A DNA stretch of 64,000 nt from the NCBI RefSeq assembly GCF_017876315.1, contig NZ_JAGINU010000001.1, forward strand, positions 6,324,001 to 6,388,000, in the 5' to 3' direction. The notes under the pieces are model-generated. The model was not told where the DNA came from. It did no database searches and saw only the letters and a program-made list of their open reading frames with translations. Positions within the stretch are counted from its first letter, which is position 1. Each line of letters begins with the position of its first letter. Made by a program: the position numbers and the translations under genes. This DNA comes from Pseudonocardia parietis (GTDB taxonomy: Bacteria > Actinomycetota > Actinomycetes > Mycobacteriales > Pseudonocardiaceae). Below, piece after piece: positions 33,510 to 41,307 of this stretch.

Positions 33510-35081
33510 ATGGCGACGAACGGCTGGGACGTGATCGTGGTGGGTGCCGGGTCGTCCGGATCCTGTCTCGCGGCACGTCTGTCGGAGCAGGGACGGCGGG
33601 TCCTGTTGCTGGAGGCGGGACCCGACCTCCGGTCGGCGGAGATGGCCGAGGTCTGGCGGTCGCCGAACCCGCTGCGGGCGTTGCTGGTCCCGGAGGCGAG
33701 CGCGTCGCTGGTCTGGCCGGGCGTCCTGGCGACCCGGACCGACAAGCAGGAGGCGGCGCTGTACTGGCGCGGCCGCGGCACCGGGGGCAGCTCGTCGATC
33801 AACGGGCAGATCGCGATCCGGCCGCCGATGGAGGACTTCGAGGACTGGGCACGCCAGGGCGCCACCGGCTGGGCGCCGGACGACGTCCTGCCCTGGTTCG
33901 CCCGCTCCGAGGACGACGAGCAGTTCGGTGACGAGCCCTACCACGGCCGCGGTGGGCCGACCCCGATCCACCGGATGCCGCGATCGGAGTGGGGCTCGGT
34001 GGACACCGCACTGCGCGCCGCCGCGCTCTCGGCCGGGCACGGCTGGGCCGAGGACGTCAACGCCCCGGGCGCGGGCGGGGTGTCGCCGTACCCGATCAAC
34101 TCCCGGGACGGGCGGCGGGTGAGCGTCAACGACGGCTACCTCGAACCCGCGCGGGCCTGCGCGAACCTGACCGTCCGCGGCGACGCCCTCGTCGACCGGG
34201 TGCTGGTCGAGGCGGGCCGGGCGGTCGGGGTCCGCTACCTCCACGACGGCTCGGCGGTCGAGGAGCGGGCCGATCTCGTCGTCCTCAGCGCCGGTGCGAT
34301 CCACTCCCCCGCGGTGCTACTGCGCTCGGGCATCGGCCCCGCCGGGCAGCTGCGCGGGCTGGGCATCGACGTCGTCGCCGATCTGCCGGTCGGTCGCGGC
34401 CTGCAGGACCATCCGATGGTCGGTGTGGCGATCCCGCTGACCGCGGACGCCGCCATCCGCACGCCCGACGACCGGCACACCAACGTCTGCGTCCGCTACA
34501 CCAGCGGCGTGGCGGGGGCGCTGCCGCACGACATGATGTTCGTGTCGCTCAACCAGAACCTGCTCTCCATGGAGACCGCCGACGTCCGGTTCGGTGCCGG
34601 CGCGTTCGGGGTGTGGGTCAACCAGGCGTACTCCCGCGGGACGCTCACCCTGACCTCGACCGACCCGCAGGTCCAGCCCGAGGTCCGCGAGTCCATGCTC
34701 TCCGACGAACGCGATCTCGCCCGGCTCCGGGAGGGCGTGCGGGCGCTGGTGGACATGGCGCGCGGGGACGAGGTCGCCGCGATCTCGGACGGCCCGGTCG
34801 ACCGCGTGAACGCGGGCCTGCTGGCGGTCCTCGACGACGACTGCCGGCTCGACGACTGGCTGCTGGCCAACGCCGCGGACGCCCAGCACGCGACGAGCAC
34901 CTGCCGGATGGGCGCGCCGTCGCACGCCGACACCGTGGTCGACCCGGACTGCCGGGTGCTGGGGGTGGACGGGTTGCGCGTCGTGGACGCCTCGATCCTG
35001 CCGTCGGTGCCCCGGGCCAACACCAACCTGACCGCGATCATGGCCGGCGAGCTGATGGCCGACCGCCTGGTGCACTCGTGA
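33510..35081 (+). CDS. GMC-family FAD oxidoreductase
   Basis: A 523-residue glucose-methanol-choline oxidoreductase. The FAD motif VGAGSSGS is at 11-18, the GMC signature RGRGTGGSSSINGQ at 87-100, and the active-site pair is His460 (QHATSTCRMG) and an Asn in PRANTNLTAIM near 504-506. These enzymes oxidise alcohols, passing electrons to O2 or a carrier. In mycofactocin systems a GMC protein (MftG) re-oxidises the cofactor, but this sequence looks more like general choline-dehydrogenase-type members. GGAGG 7 bases before the ATG at 33510 fixes the start. It overlaps the M20 gene by 4 bases. Confidence 0.88.
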   Translation: MATNGWDVIVVGAGSSGSCLAARLSEQGRRVLLLEAGPDLRSAEMAEVWRSPNPLRALLVPEASASLVWPGVLATRTDKQEAALYWRGRGTGGSSSINGQIAIRPPMEDFEDWARQGATGWAPDDVLPWFARSEDDEQFGDEPYHGRGGPTPIHRMPRSEWGSVDTALRAAALSAGHGWAEDVNAPGAGGVSPYPINSRDGRRVSVNDGYLEPARACANLTVRGDALVDRVLVEAGRAVGVRYLHDGSAVEERADLVVLSAGAIHSPAVLLRSGIGPAGQLRGLGIDVVADLPVGRGLQDHPMVGVAIPLTADAAIRTPDDRHTNVCVRYTSGVAGALPHDMMFVSLNQNLLSMETADVRFGAGAFGVWVNQAYSRGTLTLTSTDPQVQPEVRESMLSDERDLARLREGVRALVDMARGDEVAAISDGPVDRVNAGLLAVLDDDCRLDDWLLANAADAQHATSTCRMGAPSHADTVVDPDCRVLGVDGLRVVDASILPSVPRANTNLTAIMAGELMADRLVHS

Positions 35082-36226
35082 CGGCGGCTCCGGAAGCCAC
35101 GCAGCGCCGGATCGGGGACCGGGTCCGGGCCGCGGAGGCCGGGCTGGTCGGGCTCTCGCACCGGATCCACGCCCATCCCGAGCTCGCGTTCGAGGAGGTC
35201 CGCGCGAGCGCGTGGGTGGCCGAGGCACTGGCGGCGGCCGGGTTCACGGTCGAGCACGGCTGCTACGGACTGCCGACGGCCGTCCGGGCGACGATCGGGA
35301 CCGGACCGGTGCACGTCGGGATCTGCGCCGAGTACGACGCGCTGCCCGGGATGGGGCACGCCTGCGGGCACAACATCATCGCCGCCGCGGCGGTCGGCGC
35401 CGGACTCGGCCTCGCCGACGTCGCCGACGATCTCGGGCTGACCGTGACCGTGCTCGGCACCCCGGCCGAGGAGGGCGGCGGCGGGAAGGTTCTCATGCTC
35501 GAGCGCGGGGCGTTCGACGGGCTCGACGCCGCGATGATGGTGCATCCGGCCGCCGTCGAGATGACGGCGATGCCCGGCTCCGCGGTCTCGGTCTCCGACG
35601 TGTCCTACCGGGGCACCCCGGCGCACGCGGGCGCCTACCCCGAGCGCGGGGTCAACGCCGCGGACGCGATGACCGTCGCCCAGGTCGCGATCGGCCTGCT
35701 GCGCCAGCAGACCACCGGCACCGACCGGATCCAGGGCATCGTGACCGAGGCCGGCACCGCGCCGAACATCATCCCCGATCTGAGTCGTGGCCGGTGGATC
35801 GTGCGTGCCGACACGGTGGACGCGCTCGGGCCGCTGACCGACCGGGTGCGCCGGTGTTTCGAGGCGGGCGCGCTGGCCACCGGATGCGAGCTGGACACGG
35901 CGCCGTCCTGCCCGGACTACGCGGACCTGCGCCCCGACCCCGAGCTGCTGCGGATCTACCGGAGCCACGCCGAGGCCCTCGGCCGGACGTTCCCCGAGCT
36001 GCCCGCAGGCGGCATGGTCGGGGCCGCCACCGACATGGGCAACGTGTCCCACGTCGTGCCCACGATCCACCCGATGCTCGGCCTGGACTGCGCCCCGGCC
36101 GTCAACCACCAGCCGGAGTTCGCCGACGCGTGCCGCACACCGACCGCGGACCGCGCCGTCCTGGACGGCGCCGTCGCGATGGCCCGCACCGCTGCCGATC
36201 TCGCCGCCCGGCGGCTCGCAGGCTGA
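35078..36226 (+). CDS. M20-family amidohydrolase (aminoacylase/AbgB type)
   Basis: A 382-residue metallo-amidohydrolase of the M20D group (hippurate hydrolase, IAA-amino-acid hydrolase, p-aminobenzoyl-glutamate hydrolase). Metal and catalytic motifs are GMGHACGHN at 91-99, TPAEEGGGGK at 128-137 (catalytic Glu131) and MMVHPA near 155. A lid domain with PAHAGAYPERGVNAADA follows. It would split an N-acyl amino acid or aryl amide in the cytosol. The GTG at 35078 overlaps the GMC stop as GTGA, so the two are coupled. Confidence 0.87.
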   Translation: MTAAPEATQRRIGDRVRAAEAGLVGLSHRIHAHPELAFEEVRASAWVAEALAAAGFTVEHGCYGLPTAVRATIGTGPVHVGICAEYDALPGMGHACGHNIIAAAAVGAGLGLADVADDLGLTVTVLGTPAEEGGGGKVLMLERGAFDGLDAAMMVHPAAVEMTAMPGSAVSVSDVSYRGTPAHAGAYPERGVNAADAMTVAQVAIGLLRQQTTGTDRIQGIVTEAGTAPNIIPDLSRGRWIVRADTVDALGPLTDRVRRCFEAGALATGCELDTAPSCPDYADLRPDPELLRIYRSHAEALGRTFPELPAGGMVGAATDMGNVSHVVPTIHPMLGLDCAPAVNHQPEFADACRTPTADRAVLDGAVAMARTAADLAARRLAG

Positions 36227-36292
36227 TCCGGACCGCGTTACCGGCGCCGCACCACGGCGGCCGGTGGTACGCCCCGCCCGTCGCCGATCTCG

Positions 36293-37651
36293 TCACCGGC
36301 GCAGGTTCCCGTCCCGGGACCTGTTCCCGGGCACCGCGGCAGCCGGCTCGCCGGTCGGCCCGAGCGCGAGCAGCAGCAACACCGCGGCGGCGGCGAACGC
36401 GGCGAAGAACGCGAAGTTCCAGCCCACGCCCACCCCGGACGCCAGCACCAGCCCGGCCACCACCGGGCCGGCGATCCCGCCGAGCCGGCTGAACCCGACC
36501 ACCCAGCCCAGCCCGGTGGCCCGGATCCGCGCGGGGTAGGACGCCGCGACGAACCCGTTCACCAGGATCTGCGCACCCATCGCGCCGAAACCGACCAGCG
36601 CCACCAGCAGGTAGAGCACGACCGCGGGCGGCGAGAACGCCATCAGCACCAGGCACACGGCCCCGGTCGCGAACGCCGCCGGGACCACCCGCCGGGACCC
36701 GACCCGGTCCGCCATCCGGGCCACCAGCAGGCTGCCGACGATGTTGCCCAGGTTGAGCACCAGCAGGAACGACAGCGCCGAGCCCAGCGCGAACCCGGCC
36801 GAGCGCATGATCTCCGGCAGCCAAGTACCGACCCCGTAGGTGAGCAGCAGGCCGCAGAACCCGACCAGCGCGAACACCACCGACCGGCGCCGGTAGCCGG
36901 GACCGAACAGCTCGCCGACGGTCTCGCGCAGCGCGGGGGTCCCGCCGGCGGCCGCATCGTCGGCAACAGGTCTCGCGGTCTCACGGCCGAGGACGTCGTC
37001 CGGATCCAGCCCGTGCCGCAGCGCCAGCGCGCGGGCCTCCTCGTGGCGGCCGTGCGCCACGAGGAACGCCGGCGACTCCGGCAGGTAGCGGTAGATCAGC
37101 GGGAACAGCACCAGCACCGGCAACGCTCCGAGCAGGTACATGACCTGCCAGCCGGCCACCGGCAGCAGCGGGATCGCCACGAGCGTGGCCACCACCCCGC
37201 CGGTCGAGTACCCGACGTGCACCACGGAGTTGTAGAGCTGGCGCCGGGCGGCCGGGGCGTACTCCGAGGTCAGCGCGATCGCGGTGGGCAGCATCCCGCC
37301 GAGACCGATCCCGCAGAGGAACCGCAGCGCCCCGAACACCTCCGGGTTCGGCGCGATCGCGCACAGCCCGGCCGCGACGCTGAACCACACGGTCGTCCCC
37401 AGCACGACCTTGCGGCGGCCGAGCCGGTCGGTCAGCGCGCCGACCGCCAGCGCACCGACCAGCATCCCGACCAGCGCGTAGCTGCCGATCGCACCGGCCT
37501 GCGCGGTCGTCATGTCCCAGGACGGGTCGCGCAGCATCACCGGCAGCGTCGCGCCGAAGACCACCAGGTCGTAGCCGTCGAGCACGATCGTCGCGAAGCA
37601 CAACCCGACGACGGCCAGCCCGCCGCGCCCGCCCGGTCCGGGCGCACTCAC
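36293..37651 (-). CDS. MFS transporter, aromatic acid:H+ symporter (AAHS) type
   Basis: A 452-residue 12-helix major facilitator transporter. DGYDLVVFGATLP near 25-37 in helix 1 carries the acidic residue typical of AAHS permeases (PcaK, BenK), and GALTDRLGRRKVVLG is the loop 2-3 MFS motif. It should import an aromatic or alicyclic carboxylate with protons. It is the last gene of the seven-gene operon and overlaps the SnoaL-fold gene by 4 bases (GTGA). It converges with the M20 gene. Confidence 0.88.
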   Translation of the reverse strand: MSAPGPGGRGGLAVVGLCFATIVLDGYDLVVFGATLPVMLRDPSWDMTTAQAGAIGSYALVGMLVGALAVGALTDRLGRRKVVLGTTVWFSVAAGLCAIAPNPEVFGALRFLCGIGLGGMLPTAIALTSEYAPAARRQLYNSVVHVGYSTGGVVATLVAIPLLPVAGWQVMYLLGALPVLVLFPLIYRYLPESPAFLVAHGRHEEARALALRHGLDPDDVLGRETARPVADDAAAGGTPALRETVGELFGPGYRRRSVVFALVGFCGLLLTYGVGTWLPEIMRSAGFALGSALSFLLVLNLGNIVGSLLVARMADRVGSRRVVPAAFATGAVCLVLMAFSPPAVVLYLLVALVGFGAMGAQILVNGFVAASYPARIRATGLGWVVGFSRLGGIAGPVVAGLVLASGVGVGWNFAFFAAFAAAAVLLLLALGPTGEPAAAVPGNRSRDGNLRR

Positions 37652-38058
37652 GGCCCGCTCACCACCGCGCCCTGGGCCAGCCGGAACACCAGCGGGTCGA
37701 AGTACTCGGTGAACGCCGCCAGCTGCGCGCCGCGCACGGTGAACAGGCTGATGTAGTCGTTCCGGTACGGCTCACCGGTGGCGAGCATGGTCGAGTCACT
37801 GCGGTAGGTGGCCAGGAACTCGCCGTCGCCGGGCAGCGGCGTGATCTCCAGGTTGTGGAAGCCGAGCGGTGCGACCAGCGACGGGAACCCGCCGTAGAGC
37901 GCGGTCACGGCCGCCTTGCCCGCGGTGTGTCGGGGAACCGGCTCCGGCGCGTACGGCAACGCGACCTCGACGTCGTCGGTCACCAGGTCCGCGAACCCGT
38001 CGAGGTCCAGCCGGTTCATGATGTCGATGTAGGCCCGGACGACCTGCTCCCCGTTCAC
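37648..38058 (-). CDS. SnoaL-like / NTF2-fold protein A
   Basis: A 136-residue NTF2-like fold protein of the SnoaL-like group, with VRAYIDIMNRLDLDGFADLVTDDVEV at the start, ALYGGFPSLV, and a C-terminal FTEYFDPLVFRL. Relatives include ketosteroid isomerase, polyketide cyclases and limonene epoxide hydrolase, so it may isomerise or hydrolyse a pathway intermediate; no catalytic residue can be assigned with confidence. The GTG at 38058 overlaps the next NTF2 gene by 4 bases and its stop overlaps the MFS start. Confidence 0.82.
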   Translation of the reverse strand: MNGEQVVRAYIDIMNRLDLDGFADLVTDDVEVALPYAPEPVPRHTAGKAAVTALYGGFPSLVAPLGFHNLEITPLPGDGEFLATYRSDSTMLATGEPYRNDYISLFTVRGAQLAAFTEYFDPLVFRLAQGAVVSGP

Positions 38059-38483
38059 GCGTCGAAACCCTCCATCTGCGGTGTGGTCAGCGGCGAGATG
38101 GCACGGCCGGAGATCTTCCAGTCGTCGCCGACCCTGCGGTAGGTGTCCCGGTTCAGCGCGATCGCCTTGATCGAGGCACCGCCCGTGGTGGTGCCCTCGG
38201 AGAAGACGTAGTTCGTGCCGTGCGCGCTGTCCGGACCGTCGAACTCGACGATGTGGTTGGTCATGATGTGGAACTGCTCGGCCATCGCGCCGGCGTCCGC
38301 GGTGAAGAAGCCGAGGATCTCCTCGTGCCCCTCGAACCGCTTCAGCCCGACGGCGGTGGCGTCCCAGTAGGCGTCCTCGGTGTAGGCCGCGAGCGCCTCC
38401 TGCGGGTCGAACAGGTCCAGGCCGCGGGCGTAGCGCAGCGTGGCGTTGATGATCTGCTGGACGTCGGTGGCCCGTTCGGACAT
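38055..38483 (-). CDS. SnoaL-like / NTF2-fold protein B
   Basis: A 142-residue SnoaL_4-type protein: QQIINATLRYARGLDLFDPQEALAAYTEDAYWD at the N-terminus, followed by HIMTNHIVEFDGPDSAHGTNYVF, typical of aromatic-ring-hydroxylase beta-like and dehydratase NTF2 proteins. It differs from the neighbouring NTF2 protein, so the pair is not a recent duplication. The ATG is at 38483, 26 bases after the alcohol dehydrogenase stop. It probably acts on an intermediate of the same pathway. Confidence 0.82.
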   Translation of the reverse strand: MSERATDVQQIINATLRYARGLDLFDPQEALAAYTEDAYWDATAVGLKRFEGHEEILGFFTADAGAMAEQFHIMTNHIVEFDGPDSAHGTNYVFSEGTTTGGASIKAIALNRDTYRRVGDDWKISGRAISPLTTPQMEGFDA

Positions 38484-38509
38484 CGTGACTCCCCGGTCGA
38501 TGGTCGAGA

Positions 38510-39625
38510 TCAGTAGACGATCAGGCCGCGCAGGTTCTTGCCGGCCTGCATGTCCGCGAACGCCTGGTTGATGTCGTCGAGCGAGTACCGGCGGGTGATC
38601 AGCTCGTCGAGCTTGAGCGCGCCGTTGCGGTACAGCTCGGCCATCAGCGGGATGTCGTTGCGCGAGTTCGTGGTGCCGTAGAGCGAGCCCTGCAGCCGCT
38701 TGCCGGACATGGCGAAGGTGAACAGGTCGAACTCCACGTCCCGTTGCATGACCGGTGCCGCCGAGGTCAGCACCATGACACCGCCCCGGCGGGTCATCTC
38801 CTGCGCGGGCTGCAGCACGTCCCCGGTGGCGACGCCGACGGTGATGATCACGCGGTCGGCGCCCTGGCCGTCGGTGAGCTGCTCGACGATCGCAGCGGCG
38901 TCCTCGTAGGACCCGACGGCGTGCGTGGCCCCGAACTCCTGGGCCTGCTCCTGCTTGTAGGCGACCGGGTCGACCGCGACGATGTTGCGCGCTCCCTTGT
39001 GGACCGCACCCTGCACCGCGTTGATCCCGACGCCACCGATCCCGACGATCACCACGGTGTCGCCGAGCTGCATGTCCGCCGCGTAGACCGAGGAGCCCCA
39101 CCCGGTCGGCACCCCGCAGCCGATCAGGGCCGCCTTGTCCAGCGGGATGTCCTTGGGGATCTTCACCGCGGCGTCCAACGGCACCGTCACGTACGGCGCG
39201 AAGGTGCCCAGGTAGGACATGCAGCCGACGCCCTTGTCACGGGCGTGCACCCGGTGCGTGCCGTCCGGGGCCGTCCCGCCGAGCACCCCGCTGCCGAGGT
39301 CGCACATGTTGGACCGGCCGGAGACGCACATCCGGCAGCGCCCGCACGAGGGCAGGAAGGACAGCACGACGTGGTCACCCACCTCCACGTCGTGGACCTC
39401 GTCCCCGACCTGGGTCACCACCCCGGCACCCTCGTGCCCGCCGAGCACCGGCGCCCACGGCAGCGGGATCACGCCGTCGTCGAGGTGCTGGTCGGAGTGG
39501 CACACCCCGGACGCGGCCAGCTCGACGGCGATCTCCCGCCGCTTCGGCGGATCGACCTCGATCTCCTCAACGCTCCAGCCCGAGTTCGTGCCGGGCTCCC
39601 ACAACAACGCGCCCCTGGTCTTCAT
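38510..39625 (-). CDS. NDMA-dependent (mycofactocin-associated) alcohol dehydrogenase
   Basis: A 371-residue zinc alcohol dehydrogenase of the NDMA-dependent family, whose tightly bound NAD is recycled by mycofactocin in vivo and by N,N-dimethyl-4-nitrosoaniline in vitro. MKTRGALLWEPGTNSGW opens the family. Catalytic zinc ligands are Cys42, His64 and Cys170; structural zinc Cys94, Cys97, Cys100 and Cys108; the Rossmann motif VGIGGVG is at 194-200. It oxidises a primary or secondary alcohol. It overlaps the upstream ligase gene by 4 bases. Together with the SDR it ties the island to mycofactocin. Confidence 0.93.
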   Translation of the reverse strand: MKTRGALLWEPGTNSGWSVEEIEVDPPKRREIAVELAASGVCHSDQHLDDGVIPLPWAPVLGGHEGAGVVTQVGDEVHDVEVGDHVVLSFLPSCGRCRMCVSGRSNMCDLGSGVLGGTAPDGTHRVHARDKGVGCMSYLGTFAPYVTVPLDAAVKIPKDIPLDKAALIGCGVPTGWGSSVYAADMQLGDTVVIVGIGGVGINAVQGAVHKGARNIVAVDPVAYKQEQAQEFGATHAVGSYEDAAAIVEQLTDGQGADRVIITVGVATGDVLQPAQEMTRRGGVMVLTSAAPVMQRDVEFDLFTFAMSGKRLQGSLYGTTNSRNDIPLMAELYRNGALKLDELITRRYSLDDINQAFADMQAGKNLRGLIVY

Positions 39626-41307
39626 ACGAGCTCCTCGAGTTCGATGGTGATCCGCTCTCGTAGCGGACCTTTCTGGATCTTGGTGGCGGACATCGGCCAG
39701 TCGGTGACGAACCGGATGTGCCGGGGAACCTTGAACGCCGCGAGCGAGGCCGCGCAGTGGTCCCGCAGCTCGGCGGGGGTGACCTCGGCGCCGGCCCGCA
39801 GTTCGACGAACGCGGCGGGGATCTCGGTGTAGCGCGGATCCGGCGCCGGGACGACGGCGGCCGTGTGCACCGCGGGATGCGTGGCGAGCACCGCCTCGAC
39901 CTCGAGCGCGGCCACGTTCTCGCCCCCGACCTTGATCATGTCCTTGAGCCGGCCGCGGTAGTGCACCCGCCCGGCCGCGTCGACCAGGCCCAGGTCCCCG
40001 CTCGGGAACCAGTCTTCCGGCCCGTGCGGGGCCCCGTCGTGGTAGCCGGTGAACATCCCGGTGCCGCGCACCAGCAGCTCGCCGGGCTCGCCCGCGGGCA
40101 GCAGCGTGCCGGTGTCCGGGTCGGCGACGGCGACCTCGACGCCCGGCAGCGGGAACCCGTTCGTGCCGAGCCGGACGTCGTCGGGATCGTCGGGGTGGGT
40201 GGTCACGGCGATCCCGGCCGTCTCGGTGCTGCCGTACGAGGTGAGCTGCACGGTGCCGGGCAGCCGTGCCTGCACCGCGCGCAGCGTCTCGGGCGGCCCG
40301 ACGTTGAGCATCAGCCGCACCCCGGCGAAGCACCGGTCGACGTCGGGGTGCGCGAGCAGCGCGTCCATCACGGTCGGGAAGCAGGTGAAGGCCACGGTGA
40401 CGCCCTCGTCCCGGATCCGCGCGAGCGCCGCGCCGGCCTCGAACCGGCGCTCGGTGACGAAGGTGCCCCCGGCGTCGAGGATCGCCAGCAGCGGGTTGAC
40501 GAAGCTGAGGTGGAACAGCGGGAGCACGTCCCACAGCACGTCCGACGGCGTGCAGCGGAACCGCTCGCGGCCGACCGCACGCCCGCCCTCGACCAGCGTC
40601 CGGTGGGTGAGCCGGCAACCGCGCGGGTGCGCGGTGGTGCCCGAGGTGTAGACGAGCAGCGCGACGTCGTCGGGCCCGACGGCGCGGTCCGGGGCCGGCG
40701 GGCCGGGACCGTCGTCGATCCGGTGCTGGAGCAGCTCGCGACCGCCGGGGCCGTGCTCGGTCGCATGATCGGCGAGTCGGTGCGGATCGGTGCCACATCT
40801 GGCACCGATCGGCATCGACTCCGCGATCACCGACTCTCTACCTCCCGGCTCCCCGACCGGCGGCTCCCCGATCGGCGCCGAGCCCACCAGCACGATCCGG
40901 CGCAACCCGGACAGCTCACCGGGCCCGGCGGAGTCCAGCGCCGCCCGCAACAGGGCGAGATGCTCAGGCTCGTCGGCGGTCACCACGACGGTGTCGGCAC
41001 CGGAGTCGCCGAGCAGGTGACACACCTCCGGCGCGCCGAACCGGGTGTTCACCGGCACGGCGACGGCGCCGGCCAGCCCGCACGCGAACAGCAGCTCGAT
41101 CCCGGTCAGCGTGTTGCCCGCCAGCAGCGCGACCCGCCCGCCGGATGGCACGCCGAGGTCCACGAACCGGGCCGCCAGCGCCTCGGCACCGGCGAGCACC
41201 CGCGGCCAGGAGGCCCGCTGCTCCCCCGCGACGACGCCGGCATCCGGGTGCGCGGCGGCCACCTCCCGCAGCATCCCGGGCAGGGTCGGCATCCCGGGCG
41301 GGATCAT
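39622..41307 (-). CDS. AMP-dependent acyl-CoA ligase 1 (with inserted hairpin segment)
   Basis: A 561-residue ANL ligase. The adenylation motifs are present but the P-loop is unusual: VYTSGTTAHPRGCRLTH has HPRG where GxPKG is normal. YGSTETAG, GDLGLVD, GRLKDMIKVGGENV and the final Lys in ATKIQKGPLR are standard. Between the N-terminal core and the P-loop there is an irregular Pro/Gly-rich insert (about residues 145-210), and this DNA contains a 22-bp inverted repeat. Activity is likely but the insert is odd. It overlaps genes on both sides by 4 bases. Confidence 0.85.
   Translation of the reverse strand: MIPPGMPTLPGMLREVAAAHPDAGVVAGEQRASWPRVLAGAEALAARFVDLGVPSGGRVALLAGNTLTGIELLFACGLAGAVAVPVNTRFGAPEVCHLLGDSGADTVVVTADEPEHLALLRAALDSAGPGELSGLRRIVLVGSAPIGEPPVGEPGGRESVIAESMPIGARCGTDPHRLADHATEHGPGGRELLQHRIDDGPGPPAPDRAVGPDDVALLVYTSGTTAHPRGCRLTHRTLVEGGRAVGRERFRCTPSDVLWDVLPLFHLSFVNPLLAILDAGGTFVTERRFEAGAALARIRDEGVTVAFTCFPTVMDALLAHPDVDRCFAGVRLMLNVGPPETLRAVQARLPGTVQLTSYGSTETAGIAVTTHPDDPDDVRLGTNGFPLPGVEVAVADPDTGTLLPAGEPGELLVRGTGMFTGYHDGAPHGPEDWFPSGDLGLVDAAGRVHYRGRLKDMIKVGGENVAALEVEAVLATHPAVHTAAVVPAPDPRYTEIPAAFVELRAGAEVTPAELRDHCAASLAAFKVPRHIRFVTDWPMSATKIQKGPLRERITIELEELV
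40774..40821. repeat. 22-bp imperfect inverted repeat inside ligase gene
   Basis: Left arm 40774-40795 and right arm 40800-40821 pair at 20 of 22 positions around a 4-base centre (CATC). The core arms read ATCGGTGCCA and TGGCACCGAT. It falls in a poorly conserved insert of the acyl-CoA ligase, in frame, so it does not break the protein. It looks like a small inserted palindromic element or a regulatory mRNA hairpin. Confidence 0.7.

Noticed and set aside
33510..35081. GMC oxidoreductase as MftG, the mycofactocin re-oxidising enzyme
   Set aside because: The signature RGRGTGGSSSING resembles general choline-dehydrogenase-like GMC proteins rather than the Rv0697-type sequence I would expect, and no mft biosynthesis genes are nearby.
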